From Alphaproteobacteria bacterium (GTDB lineage: Bacteria > Pseudomonadota > Alphaproteobacteria > Rhizobiales > Xanthobacteraceae): a stretch of DNA of 21,900 nucleotides. A model generated the notes under the pieces. That model did not search any database. It worked only from the letters and a program-made list of their open reading frames with translations, and was not told where the DNA came from. Each line of letters begins with the position of its first letter. Position 1 is the stretch's first letter. The translations under genes were made by a program, and so were the position numbers. Shown piece after piece: positions 8,073 to 15,345 of this stretch. The DNA lies in assembly GCA_005883115.1 (NCBI GenBank), contig VAZQ01000048.1:1-21900 (forward strand). Reading direction: 5' to 3'.

Positions 8073-8947
8073 AGCCGGTAGCCTTCGACTATTATCGGCC
8101 GCAGACGCTATCAGAAGCACTCGAACTCCTGGCGGATAAGGGCGATGAAGCAGTGATCCTTGCGGGCGGCATGACACTCGGGCCGATGCTCAACCTGAGA
8201 ATCGTTCGCCCGCGTGCGGTGATCGACATTTCGCGTATCGAAGCGCTGCAGACCATTTCAGTAACGGGTAGCGTCGTGGTGACCGGCGCTGGACTCACAC
8301 AAAGCGAGGCGCTGAGCTCGGAGATCATTGCACGGGAGGTGCCGCTACTTGCGATGGCGCTGCCGTGGGTGGGTCACTTCCAGACACGCAATCGCGGAAC
8401 GCTCGGTGGGTCGGTAGCCCACGCCGATCCGAGTGCGGAAATTCCACTTGCGCTCGTCGCATGCGGCGGAACCGTCGTGCTGCAATCTCGTTGGGGACAG
8501 CGACGCATTGGCGCGCGCCAGTTCTTTGTCGGCGCGCTGGTGACGCAGCGTCGGCCGGACGAAATGATAATGGCGCTGGAGTGGCCGCGCTCTGCGCCCG
8601 ATGCTGGCCACGCTTTCAGTGAGATCGCTCAGCGGCATGGGGATTTCGCGATCGCGGCTGCAGCGTGCACGGTTCGCCTCGCGAAGCCTGATCGCGTGGA
8701 GCAACTAGTCGTCGGCATCGGCGGAGTCGAAGATCGGCCGGTTGCGATTGACGTGAGCAGCTTTCTCGGGCAGGCGCCTGGAGAGATGGCGGCGAAGCTG
8801 TCGGAATACGCCGCCGCTAGCGTTAGTCCAATGGACGACCGCTCGGCAAGCGCCGCTTACCGAACAGCGCTCACGAAGGTGCTTGTCGAACGTGCAGTGA
8901 ACAGCGCACTTAGCATCGCCCGGCTGCAAAGGGGCCGGTTGCAATGA
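8069..8947 (+). CDS. Molybdenum hydroxylase FAD-binding (medium) subunit, CoxM-like
   Basis: A 292-residue flavin subunit that passes electrons from the iron-sulfur subunit to an acceptor. It opens with FDYYRPQTLSEALELLA and has both FAD-contact motifs of the family: LAGGMTLGPM (31-40) and GTLGGSVAHADPSAE (110-124). The C-terminal FAD-linked domain (about 180-285) follows. I chose ATG 8069, which overlaps the large-subunit stop as ATGA and has GGAGG 6 bases upstream; the open frame extends to 8018, but that part lies inside the large subunit. Translational coupling with both neighbours implies one complex in fixed ratio. Length is typical for the family. Confidence 0.92.
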   Translation: MKPVAFDYYRPQTLSEALELLADKGDEAVILAGGMTLGPMLNLRIVRPRAVIDISRIEALQTISVTGSVVVTGAGLTQSEALSSEIIAREVPLLAMALPWVGHFQTRNRGTLGGSVAHADPSAEIPLALVACGGTVVLQSRWGQRRIGARQFFVGALVTQRRPDEMIMALEWPRSAPDAGHAFSEIAQRHGDFAIAAAACTVRLAKPDRVEQLVVGIGGVEDRPVAIDVSSFLGQAPGEMAAKLSEYAAASVSPMDDRSASAAYRTALTKVLVERAVNSALSIARLQRGRLQ

Positions 8948-9447
8948 CAATCCTGCATCGTGCAGCCGGCGAGCGCTTTACGCTCGAGCTGATATTGAAT
9001 GGGCAACGTCGATCTGGTCAGGCGGAGCCTCGGATGCTGCTCTGCGATTTTTTACGTCATGAACTGCATGCCTTCGCGGTTCACGTCGGCTGCGAGCATG
9101 GCGTATGCGGAGCTTGTACAATTCTGATTGAGGGACGAGCAGTCCGCAGCTGCACGCAATACGCTGCGCAGGCAGACGGCGCCGATATCGTAACGGCGGA
9201 AGGCCTCGCGCCACCGGGGACGCTCAATGAGGTGCAGCGTGCCTTCATGAAACATCATGCGCTGCAATGCGGGTTCTGCACTCCAGGCATCCTCTGTTCC
9301 GTCGCGCACTTTCTGAGGCAAACGCCCGAACCAGACGAGCGGCGGGTCCGCGAGATGCTTTCCGGCCACATCTGTCGGTGCACGGGTTATACATCGATCG
9401 TTACGGCAATTCTCGAAGCCGCGGCAATGATGAGGAAGGGTTCATGA
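8944..9447 (+). CDS. Molybdenum hydroxylase 2Fe-2S (small) subunit, CoxS-like
   Basis: A 167-residue iron-sulfur subunit linking the molybdenum centre to FAD. The N-terminal plant-ferredoxin-type cluster uses C50, C55 and C58 in CEHGVCGAC, and C70. The C-terminal helical domain holds the second cluster with C109 and C112 in QCGFCTPG, and C144 and C146 in HICRCTGY. All eight ligands are present. ATG 8944 overlaps the preceding stop as ATGA. Gene order is large-medium-small, unlike the medium-small-large order of classical CO dehydrogenase operons. A strong hairpin follows seven bases after the stop. Confidence 0.94.
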   Translation: MTILHRAAGERFTLELILNGQRRSGQAEPRMLLCDFLRHELHAFAVHVGCEHGVCGACTILIEGRAVRSCTQYAAQADGADIVTAEGLAPPGTLNEVQRAFMKHHALQCGFCTPGILCSVAHFLRQTPEPDERRVREMLSGHICRCTGYTSIVTAILEAAAMMRKGS

Positions 9448-9453
9448 CTGGGG

Positions 9454-9490
9454 ATCTTGCAATGCGTCCGGCCTGACGGCATTGCGAGAT
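9454..9490 (+). repeat. Long inverted repeat (hairpin) after the 2Fe-2S subunit gene
   Basis: ATCTTGCAATGC (9454-9465) pairs with GCATTGCGAGAT (9479-9490) over 12 positions with one G-U pair. GTC/GAC extends the stem inward with one bulged base. No T-run follows, so a classical terminator is unlikely. It separates the hydroxylase genes from the crotonase gene and may stabilise or process the mRNA, or be a repeat element. Confidence 0.6.
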
Positions 9491-9612
9491 CGCCTCGGTA
9501 AGCGACGTCATGCTGAAGGTTGGAACAAGCCGGCTATCAGGAATGTCTCGGCGCATGTCGAAACGCAGAACATTGCGCAGTAAGCTGAGAAAGCTACGAT
9601 GAAAGAAGCTTG

Positions 9613-10425
9613 ATGAGCAAGGATTACGCTGAAAGCCGCGCGGCCATTTTGCGAAATCTCGACGGCGTGCACTACGAAGTTGACCCAAAAAGGAAAGTCG
9701 GCTTCCTCTGGCTCGACCGGCCACCGCTGAATGTCGTTTCCTATCGTGGGCGCAGTCAGATAGCCGCTATCATAGAAAGCTTCGGCACGGATGCGGACGT
9801 GCGCGTCGTCGTGATCCGCGGGAAAAATGGCGTGTACACCTCGGGCGGCGATGTCAAGGCCTTCCCGCACATCGAGCGTGACGGCATGTCCCATCTGGCA
9901 TGGAATATCGCCGCACCAGAGCGTTGTCCGAAGCCCGTCATTTGCGTCCTCGAGAAATACGCCATGGGCGTCGGTCTCGAACTAGCGATGGCATGCGATA
10001 TTCGCATCGCCACGAGGGATACGATTCTAGCGCTTCCTGAAGTCACCCTCGGCCAAATCCCCGGCAGTGGTGGCACTCAGCGAGTGGCGCGCATAGCCGG
10101 ATTGACCCGAGCAGTAGACATGATCATGCTCGGCCGCCGCATCTCTGCGCCGGAGGCACACGGCTGGGGGTTGATCACACGGGTTGCCGATGACACAGCC
10201 GGGCTCGAGCACGTCCTTGACGCTCTCATCAACACACTGACAAACATGTCGCCGCTCGCGCTCAGAACAGTCAAGCGTGTGTTGAACACGTCTTATGACA
10301 CGAGTCTGAACGCGGGATTCGAGGTCGAGGGGCACGCATACGAGAAGCTTCGCGAAAGCAGTGATTATAAGGAGGGCATCGCAGCGTTCACCGAGAAGCG
10401 TAAGCCCAATTTCAGTGGCACCTGA
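9613..10425 (+). CDS. Enoyl-CoA hydratase/isomerase family protein (crotonase fold)
   Basis: A 270-residue crotonase-fold enzyme, a family acting on acyl-CoA thioesters by hydration, isomerisation, hydrolysis or C-C cleavage. The oxyanion-hole segment is TSGGDVKAF (76-84). Both acidic residues used by hydratases are kept: Glu123 in GVGLELAMACDIR and Glu143 in LPEVTLGQIPGSGGTQR. The usual NGYALGGG before the first Glu reads EKYAMGVG, so substrate may differ from ordinary fatty acids. I took ATG 9613 rather than the adjoining TTG 9610; GAAAGAAG lies 4 bases upstream. It follows the hydroxylase genes after 165 bases and precedes the decarboxylase by 22, implying a role in breaking down the hydroxylated product. 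Confidence 0.88.
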   Translation: MSKDYAESRAAILRNLDGVHYEVDPKRKVGFLWLDRPPLNVVSYRGRSQIAAIIESFGTDADVRVVVIRGKNGVYTSGGDVKAFPHIERDGMSHLAWNIAAPERCPKPVICVLEKYAMGVGLELAMACDIRIATRDTILALPEVTLGQIPGSGGTQRVARIAGLTRAVDMIMLGRRISAPEAHGWGLITRVADDTAGLEHVLDALINTLTNMSPLALRTVKRVLNTSYDTSLNAGFEVEGHAYEKLRESSDYKEGIAAFTEKRKPNFSGT

Positions 10426-10447
10426 GTATGTCAGCGGCCCGAGTAAT

Positions 10448-10993
10448 ATGACGCAGAATGGCTGTATGGCGCGGGATCGGATGACGTCGTGGCCGGACCT
10501 GATCTTCGAAAAGTTGCGTGAATTCGGTATTCGTCACGTCGCATATGTCCCCGACGCCGGACTCGCACGACTGATTGAGTTATGTCAGGCCGCCGATGAC
10601 ATGGAGCCGACGGTCCTTACAACGGAAGAAGAAGGTATCGGTATTTTGGCCGGCGCCTGGCTTGGCGGGGAGCGCGGCGCCCTGCTCATGCAAAGCAGCG
10701 GCGTCGGAAATTGCATCAACGCTCTTTCGCTCGCGAAAGTCTGCGGTTTCCCGTTGCTGATGATCGTTACCATGCGTGGCGAGTGGGGCGAAATGAATCC
10801 CTGGCAGATCCCGATGGGTCAGATTACAGGCAAAACCCTCCAGCTCGCCGGCGTGATCGTTTACGAAGTGACAAAACCGGAAGCAGCAGCCCCCACCGTA
10901 GAAGCGGCCGCACGCATCTGTTTCAACGGCGGACTCGCGGTCGCGATTCTGCTCTCGCAGCGCATGCTTGGCACAAAACTTTTCAAAGATTGA
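10448..10993 (+). CDS. Thiamine-diphosphate decarboxylase alpha subunit (sulfopyruvate/phosphonopyruvate decarboxylase-like)
   Basis: A 181-residue pyrimidine-binding half of a split ThDP enzyme. It shows the layout of sulfopyruvate decarboxylase alpha: EFGIRHVAYVPDAGLARLI, the cofactor-activating Glu in TTEEEGIGILAGAWLGG, and MQSSGVGNCINAL. These enzymes decarboxylate 2-oxo acids. Possible starts are ATG 10448, 10466 and 10481; I chose 10448, but 10481 is close to where homology begins and the choice is open. The next gene is the beta half, starting 3 bases after this stop. Because the neighbours are a Mo-hydroxylase and crotonase, and no sulfonate genes are visible, a true sulfopyruvate substrate is doubtful. 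Confidence 0.82.
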   Translation: MTQNGCMARDRMTSWPDLIFEKLREFGIRHVAYVPDAGLARLIELCQAADDMEPTVLTTEEEGIGILAGAWLGGERGALLMQSSGVGNCINALSLAKVCGFPLLMIVTMRGEWGEMNPWQIPMGQITGKTLQLAGVIVYEVTKPEAAAPTVEAAARICFNGGLAVAILLSQRMLGTKLFKD

Positions 10994-10996
10994 CGG

Positions 10997-11571
10997 ATGG
11001 AAGAAGAGAACAAGCTGCCGCGTCGCGCCGCGATCGCTCAAATCCTGGCGGAACGCCAGGACACGCTGGTGGTAACTGGGCTGGGCTCGCCGACGTATGA
11101 CTGCGCGGCAGTGGGCGATCATCCTCTCAATTTTTATCTCTGGGGCGCAATGGGCAGCGCTGTTACCGTGGGATTGGGATTGGCGCTGGCGCAGCCGAAA
11201 CGGCGCGTCTTGGTCGTTACTGGCGATGGTGAAATGCTGATGGGCCTCGGAGCGCTTGCGACGGTGGCTATGAAAGGACCGAACAATTTGTCAATTCTGG
11301 TTATCGACAACGAGCACTACGGCGAAACAGGAATGCAACAGACCCACACCAGTGCGGGGGTTGACCTTGCCGGGATCGCGCTCAGGTGTGGCTTTCCGCA
11401 GAGCGTGACCGTCAGGCAGCAAGCCGATCGATCTTATACATGGCCAAGGGTCCAGTTGTCGTTGTACTGAAAGTTTCGTCTGCACGCGACCCGCTTGTGC
11501 TGCCACCGTGGGATGGAGCGCTCCTGAAGTCGCGTTTCCGGCAGGCCGTGCTGGGACCGCAGGTCTTCTAA
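10997..11571 (+). pseudogene. Thiamine-diphosphate decarboxylase beta subunit, frameshifted
   Basis: The diphosphate-binding half of the split ThDP enzyme. GDGEMLMGLG (76-85) followed by N105 in LVIDNEHYGETG is the ThDP-magnesium motif. The first frame reads family-like to about CGFPQSVTVRQQAD (near 11425) and then gives an unrelated tail ending at 11470. Family sequence resumes in another frame with LYMAKGPVVVVLKV and LPPWDGALLKSRFRQAVLG, ending at 11571. The distance between CGF and the GP segment looks several residues short compared with homologs, so a deletion of roughly 16-19 bases (net -1 modulo 3) is more likely than a single-base change. A GATCGATC run lies at the junction. It is a real lesion or a sequencing error; if real, the enzyme lacks its C-terminal end. 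Confidence 0.75.
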
Positions 11572-11596
11572 AGCTCGAGCCCATTTACAAGACGAC

Positions 11597-11646
11597 TCTT
11601 TGATTGCGCCAAACAGTAGTTTCTTTGATTGCGCCAAACAGTAGTT
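11597..11646. repeat. Perfect 25-bp tandem duplication
   Basis: Bases 11597-11621 are repeated exactly at 11622-11646. The unit begins TCTTTGATTGCGCC and ends AGTAGTT. It lies in the spacer between the convergent decarboxylase beta and transporter genes. Two copies without a spacer is not a CRISPR array; a recent slippage duplication is the simplest reading. Confidence 0.95.
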
Positions 11647-11720
11647 GAATCGCAGTAGTGCAACTCGCCACATCCGCCTCATTCCGGTATCTTTCTGAGC
11701 CATTGGGATGCGGGCATATC

Positions 11721-13643
11721 TCAAATGTTGACAAGGTTCGCCGCTCGAGCAAGTTGGATAAATCCTGCTGCAATGCATAGGACCGACAAGCCCTGCATCA
11801 CTCGCAGCATAATCTGTCGTCCTTGCTTCTCGCCCAGATGACACAGCAATTCGATGGTGCCGAACCAGGTAATCGCGGTTCCCATAAAGAATCCTGCGAG
11901 AAGAGTAATGCCACTCTCGGATCCTATGCCAAGAATTGCGAAGACCGCCCCAATCGCGATCAGGTTCTCCGGATGGGTCACGCTTGCCGACAACGCTATC
12001 AGACTCGCTAGTCCTGTCCCGATGTAGGTCCATTTCTCGGGCTGCGCCGTGGCTTGTTGTGGCAGTCCCAAGAGCACGCTTCGGCTCACGACGAACAGAA
12101 GCACAATCCCGGCAACAATCAGGACGGGACCTTGAAATAGCGGATTCTTGAGCATCTGAAGCGAAGCGATTGCACCCCCGAAAAGATCGGTTACAAGAAA
12201 AAAGACTGCAGCGACAATCAGATCACCAATCGCGCTGCCCGCAACGATGGCAAGCACCATTGCTCGTCGTTGTTGGATGCGAAGATGTAGGCACCACACA
12301 GCAACCGGGCCTGCTGGGAACCCGATGGCGGCCCCGGCGACGAGTCCCAGCAGCCCGTTGTGGAGGCTTCCCAGTCCGATTGCGTCTATCAGATAGGGAA
12401 AAATGCCGATCGCGCAGGATAGCGCCAGCGTCGCCGCCATTCCAACGTTGAAGCAGAACATAGCGATGCCGGCGACGACGGCGATCCCCAGCGCCCACAT
12501 ATCCGCGCTTGCAAAATTCGGAAGGTTAAAATCGAGCCCAAAGGCGCTAATCGGCTCAGCCTCCAGAAATAGGGTTCGTGTGCCGAACCTAATCGCGAAC
12601 GTAAGGACGACACCGAGAACCCCACCGGTGACGGCGCTCAACGTGGCATTGATGAGCCTGTTGTCGCGAAATGTTTCGATGAACGGCCCGACGAGAAAAA
12701 TCCACAAGAACGTCGGAATGGAAATGATCCATATGCTGAGCAGCCCGCCCAGGGTACCTGCCAATAGAGGCGGCAACATACCCGGATTTCGATATGCCGC
12801 TAGGAACCCGACAAACTGCTGAAAGAGAATGACCGGTCCAGGAGCCAATTCAGCCAGCGCGAGACCGTCCAAGGCCTCGTTGCGGGTGAGCCAGCCGTAC
12901 GGCTCCACTGCATGCGCCGCGACATAACTGTTAACGGCATACGGCCCGCCGAGGGATAACGCCGCCATTTTGCTAAACAGGATTGCGATCTGAGTGAATA
13001 CGTTGTCCAAGCCCAACGCAGCAATTAGCGCGGCGATAGGGATGAACCACAGTGCAAGCCACAGCACTGCAATGCGAACGAGACGGCTCACGGTGGGCCG
13101 GATGTGTTCCGGCAGATCGTCTTGGCGGCGTCCTTCGGCATGCCTGAATGCCGGAGGCGTCATTTCGCCTGGAACCGTGAAAAAACCAAGGAGGCCAGCA
13201 AAGAAGCCGGTCAGTGCAGCTCCAATCACTACAAGCACGAAGGACAGATCAAAGAAGAATGTTCCAATAAAAGCCAATGCCGCGAGCGCAATCATGAGTT
13301 GGGTTCGCAGCACCTGTCTTGCGACTCGGATCGTCGCCTCAATCACGATGACCAAGATGGCTGGCTTTAAACCGTAAAGCAGCACCTCGCCTATAGTGGA
13401 ATCGCCGCCAGTTACGTATCCGTAGCTCAGCGCCATCATACAAATCATGCCGGGCACGAGGACGAGTCCGCCTGCAAGCATGCCGCCCAGGACACCATGC
13501 TTTATCCAGCCGACATATGCCGCGAGCAGCTGCCCCTCAGGCCCTGGCAACGCCAGGCAATAATTCAGGGCATTGAGAAATCTGTTTCGGGAAATCCAGC
13601 GCTTCTCCTCGACGAGAATGCGATACATCGCAGCAAGCTGCAC
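11721..13643 (-). CDS. ChrA-type chromate transporter fused to LysE-type exporter domain
   Basis: A 640-residue inner-membrane protein. Residues 1 to about 425 are the two CHR halves of ChrA (VEEKRWISRNRFLNALNYC, LPGPEGQLLAAYVGW, FSKMAALSLGGPYAVNSYV, ELAPGPVILFQQFVGF). Residues about 431-635 resemble the LysE/RhtB amino-acid exporter family (GLVAGAAIGFPAGPVAVWCL, then THPENLIAIGAVF where LysE has its NP motif, and a final helix pair). GTG 13643 is the first standard start, but conserved ChrA sequence continues upstream in frame (SLPQALSVWPRIALLSFGSPA, back to about 13703) with no ATG, GTG or TTG before the TAA at 13800-13802. Translation may start at a CTG (13709 or 13754), or the 5' end may be damaged. 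Convergent with the decarboxylase genes. Chromate transport is a family assignment only. Confidence 0.8.
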   Translation of the reverse strand: MQLAAMYRILVEEKRWISRNRFLNALNYCLALPGPEGQLLAAYVGWIKHGVLGGMLAGGLVLVPGMICMMALSYGYVTGGDSTIGEVLLYGLKPAILVIVIEATIRVARQVLRTQLMIALAALAFIGTFFFDLSFVLVVIGAALTGFFAGLLGFFTVPGEMTPPAFRHAEGRRQDDLPEHIRPTVSRLVRIAVLWLALWFIPIAALIAALGLDNVFTQIAILFSKMAALSLGGPYAVNSYVAAHAVEPYGWLTRNEALDGLALAELAPGPVILFQQFVGFLAAYRNPGMLPPLLAGTLGGLLSIWIISIPTFLWIFLVGPFIETFRDNRLINATLSAVTGGVLGVVLTFAIRFGTRTLFLEAEPISAFGLDFNLPNFASADMWALGIAVVAGIAMFCFNVGMAATLALSCAIGIFPYLIDAIGLGSLHNGLLGLVAGAAIGFPAGPVAVWCLHLRIQQRRAMVLAIVAGSAIGDLIVAAVFFLVTDLFGGAIASLQMLKNPLFQGPVLIVAGIVLLFVVSRSVLLGLPQQATAQPEKWTYIGTGLASLIALSASVTHPENLIAIGAVFAILGIGSESGITLLAGFFMGTAITWFGTIELLCHLGEKQGRQIMLRVMQGLSVLCIAAGFIQLARAANLVNI

Positions 13644-13799
13644 GGCAGGACTTCCGAAACTGAGCAGAGCAATGCGCGGCCAGACGCTGAGGGCCTGGGG
13701 TAGACTCAGCCCAGCGACTCTCGTGCGGGAAAGATTTTCGACGGTTCTCTGCAGAGGTCTTGCCCAATCACTTAATGTCGGACGAGAAAACCAGAAGGC

Positions 13800-14003
13800 T
13801 TATTCCTGCCGGGTGAACCCGCAGGAAAGATGGCTTAGCAGTCCCCAATAGCTTCCCGACATGTAGCACGCCATTCTGGAGGAGATCACCACCGCCCAAA
13901 ACGCGCGCTCGGGTCGGGATGAGCCCGCGAGGGCCTCCTGCGCAGCATCGCCCCGCGCGGCTATCCTCCAAGCTTCGCCCAAGCACCGCCGTCCGACATA
14001 CAC
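13800..14003 (-). CDS. Possible small protein upstream of the ChrA-LysE gene
   Basis: A 67-residue frame with GAGG 5 bases before its ATG and a Trp-containing C-terminal half (RAFWAVVISSRMACYMSGSYWGLL). It ends in the TAA directly upstream of, and in frame with, the ChrA-LysE reading frame. I recognise no family, and codon use does not clearly mark it as coding. It could be a short real gene, a decayed remnant of a longer fused N-terminus, or chance. Confidence 0.22.
   Translation of the reverse strand: MYVGRRCLGEAWRIAARGDAAQEALAGSSRPERAFWAVVISSRMACYMSGSYWGLLSHLSCGFTRQE
13803..13827. repeat. Strong hairpin upstream of the ChrA-LysE gene
   Basis: TTCCTGC-C-GGGT and ACCCGCAGGAA pair over 11 positions with one bulged C around a GA loop. 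No T-run on either side. It lies about 160 bases before the GTG of the transporter and ends at the stop of the possible small frame, so an mRNA structure or attenuator is conceivable. Confidence 0.5.
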
Positions 14004-14129
14004 ACCTCACAACCGGCGCAGTGATAGCACAGCCATTGCCGGGCCGGTATCGGCATGCGATTGGATGGGCTCGAAGCCGCTGATCGAATCGCCTGCAGGG
14101 GCAGCGCGGATCGACTATACGGAACGCAT
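13828..14129. other. Spacer between divergent transporter and phosphoesterase genes
   Basis: About 300 bases that should contain the promoters of the two divergent genes. I see GC-rich sequence and the possible small frame on the minus strand (13800-14003). No convincing -35/-10 pair, repeat or RNA gene is visible. Confidence 0.3.
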
Positions 14130-15153
14130 ATGACGAAAACGTCCCACCTTTGCACCATTGCCATCGTCGTGTTGTGCATGGCCAGAACGGCGCTAGCGGC
14201 TGATAGGCCGGCCTGGCCTGCGACGCTGCCGGTGTATGACCACATCGTTATTGTGATCGAAGAGAATAAGAACTTTGAGCAAATCCTGGGCGGCAGGTCT
14301 GAGGCGCCGTACTTGAGGAAATTGGCGGCGGAAGGCGCGAGCTTCGAGCGCATGTTCGCCGAAGAACATTTCAGCCAAGGCAATTATTTCTGGCTGTTCT
14401 CCGGCAGCAATCAGAATGTCGGCTTTGTCGATCGGGTCCCCAGTAAAGCCAATCACCCCGATTATCCGTTCAGGTCTAGCAATCTCGGCGAGCAACTCAT
14501 CAAGAAGGGCCTCTCGTTCAAGGGATATTCGGAAAGCCTGCCCAATATCGGCTCGGCGGTTGAGTTCGACCCACCGAATTGTCGCGCCGAGCAATGCGTT
14601 TATGCGCGAAAGCATGTCCCCTGGATCAGCTTCGCGAATGTACCTAACGGAACGACAGTCGAGACCTCGTCCAATCTGCGGTTTGCCGACTTCCCTAAAG
14701 ATTATACTACGCTGCCCACCGTCGCCTTCGTCGTCCCGAACTTGAACAACGACATGCATAACGGCAAGCCGGCTCAAAGCATCCCTACTCGATGATTACT
14801 ATCAGTGGGCAAAAACGCACAACAGCCTTCTCATTGTTACTTTTGACGAGAATGACGACCAGTCCGGTTATACCGGGCTCACCAATCCGCTCATTGGACC
14901 AGATCCGCGATACCCGCCCAGGTACAACCGCCTGCTACGCGACATTCAGAATCGAATCGTCACAATTTTCGCTGGGGCGCATATAAAGCCGGGTTCATAT
15001 TCCGAAGGGAGAGGAATCACGCACGTGAATATTCTGCGCACACTGGAAGCAATGTACGGGCTGCCTAACTCCGGCGCACAGCAGCCCAACGCAGCAGGCG
15101 GTGACATTGCCGATGCAACAATCATCACTGACGTTTTCGAGTCCCAGCGATAG
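14130..15153 (+). pseudogene. Secreted phosphoesterase (acid phosphatase/phospholipase C superfamily), frameshifted
   Basis: The protein starts at ATG 14130 with a signal peptide (basic MTKTSH, hydrophobic core, cut near ALA-AD). It then follows the phosphoesterase family: VYDHIVIVIEENKNFEQILGG at the metal-binding site, HFSQGNYFWLFSG, and VAFVVPNLNNDMHNG. The first frame stops at 14793-14795, soon after AQSI. Family sequence resumes in another frame from about 14785: LLDDYYQWAKTHNSLL, VTFDENDDQ, GRGITHVNILRTLEAMYGL, to a TAG at 15151. About six residues expected between these parts are missing, so a deletion near 20 bases is likely (net -2 modulo 3). The metal-binding DEND segment lies after the break, so the first product alone would be inactive. 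An upstream in-frame ATG at 14055 would precede the signal peptide and is rejected. Confidence 0.8.
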
Positions 15154-15345
15154 GCAGCTGGATTCGAGAGCCGAAAGCGCAGGAATCAGTATCATTCCTC
15201 GGCACGGGTTTTGACGAGCCGAGATTTAACTTGCCGGGCTGCGGACCAGTTTCTCATATAAGGCCACAGACTATTTGCAGGCTCGTTCGCGCTGGATGGT
15301 TCCGCAATAGGACATGGTGGCGGCGTCCGTGAATGGAGATTCGGC

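Noticed and set aside
5085..9447. True CO dehydrogenase (coxLMS)
   Set aside because: Active-site loop NRGYGG and Asp in place of the catalytic Glu do not fit form I CoxL, and gene order is L-M-S.
11597..11646. CRISPR-like repeat pair
   Set aside because: Only two copies, directly abutting without spacers, and no cas genes.
13961..14383. 140-residue minus-strand frame upstream of the phosphoesterase
   Set aside because: Mostly antisense to the phosphoesterase N-terminus and signal peptide; no own motifs.
14792..14986. Plus-strand frame as a separate gene after the phosphoesterase stop
   Set aside because: It is in the third frame; the family sequence continues in a different frame to the TAG at 15151.
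15181..15223. Overlapping inverted repeats after the phosphoesterase (AGGAAT/ATTCCT and CTCGGC/GCCGAG) as a terminator
   Set aside because: Short stems, large loops and no T-run.
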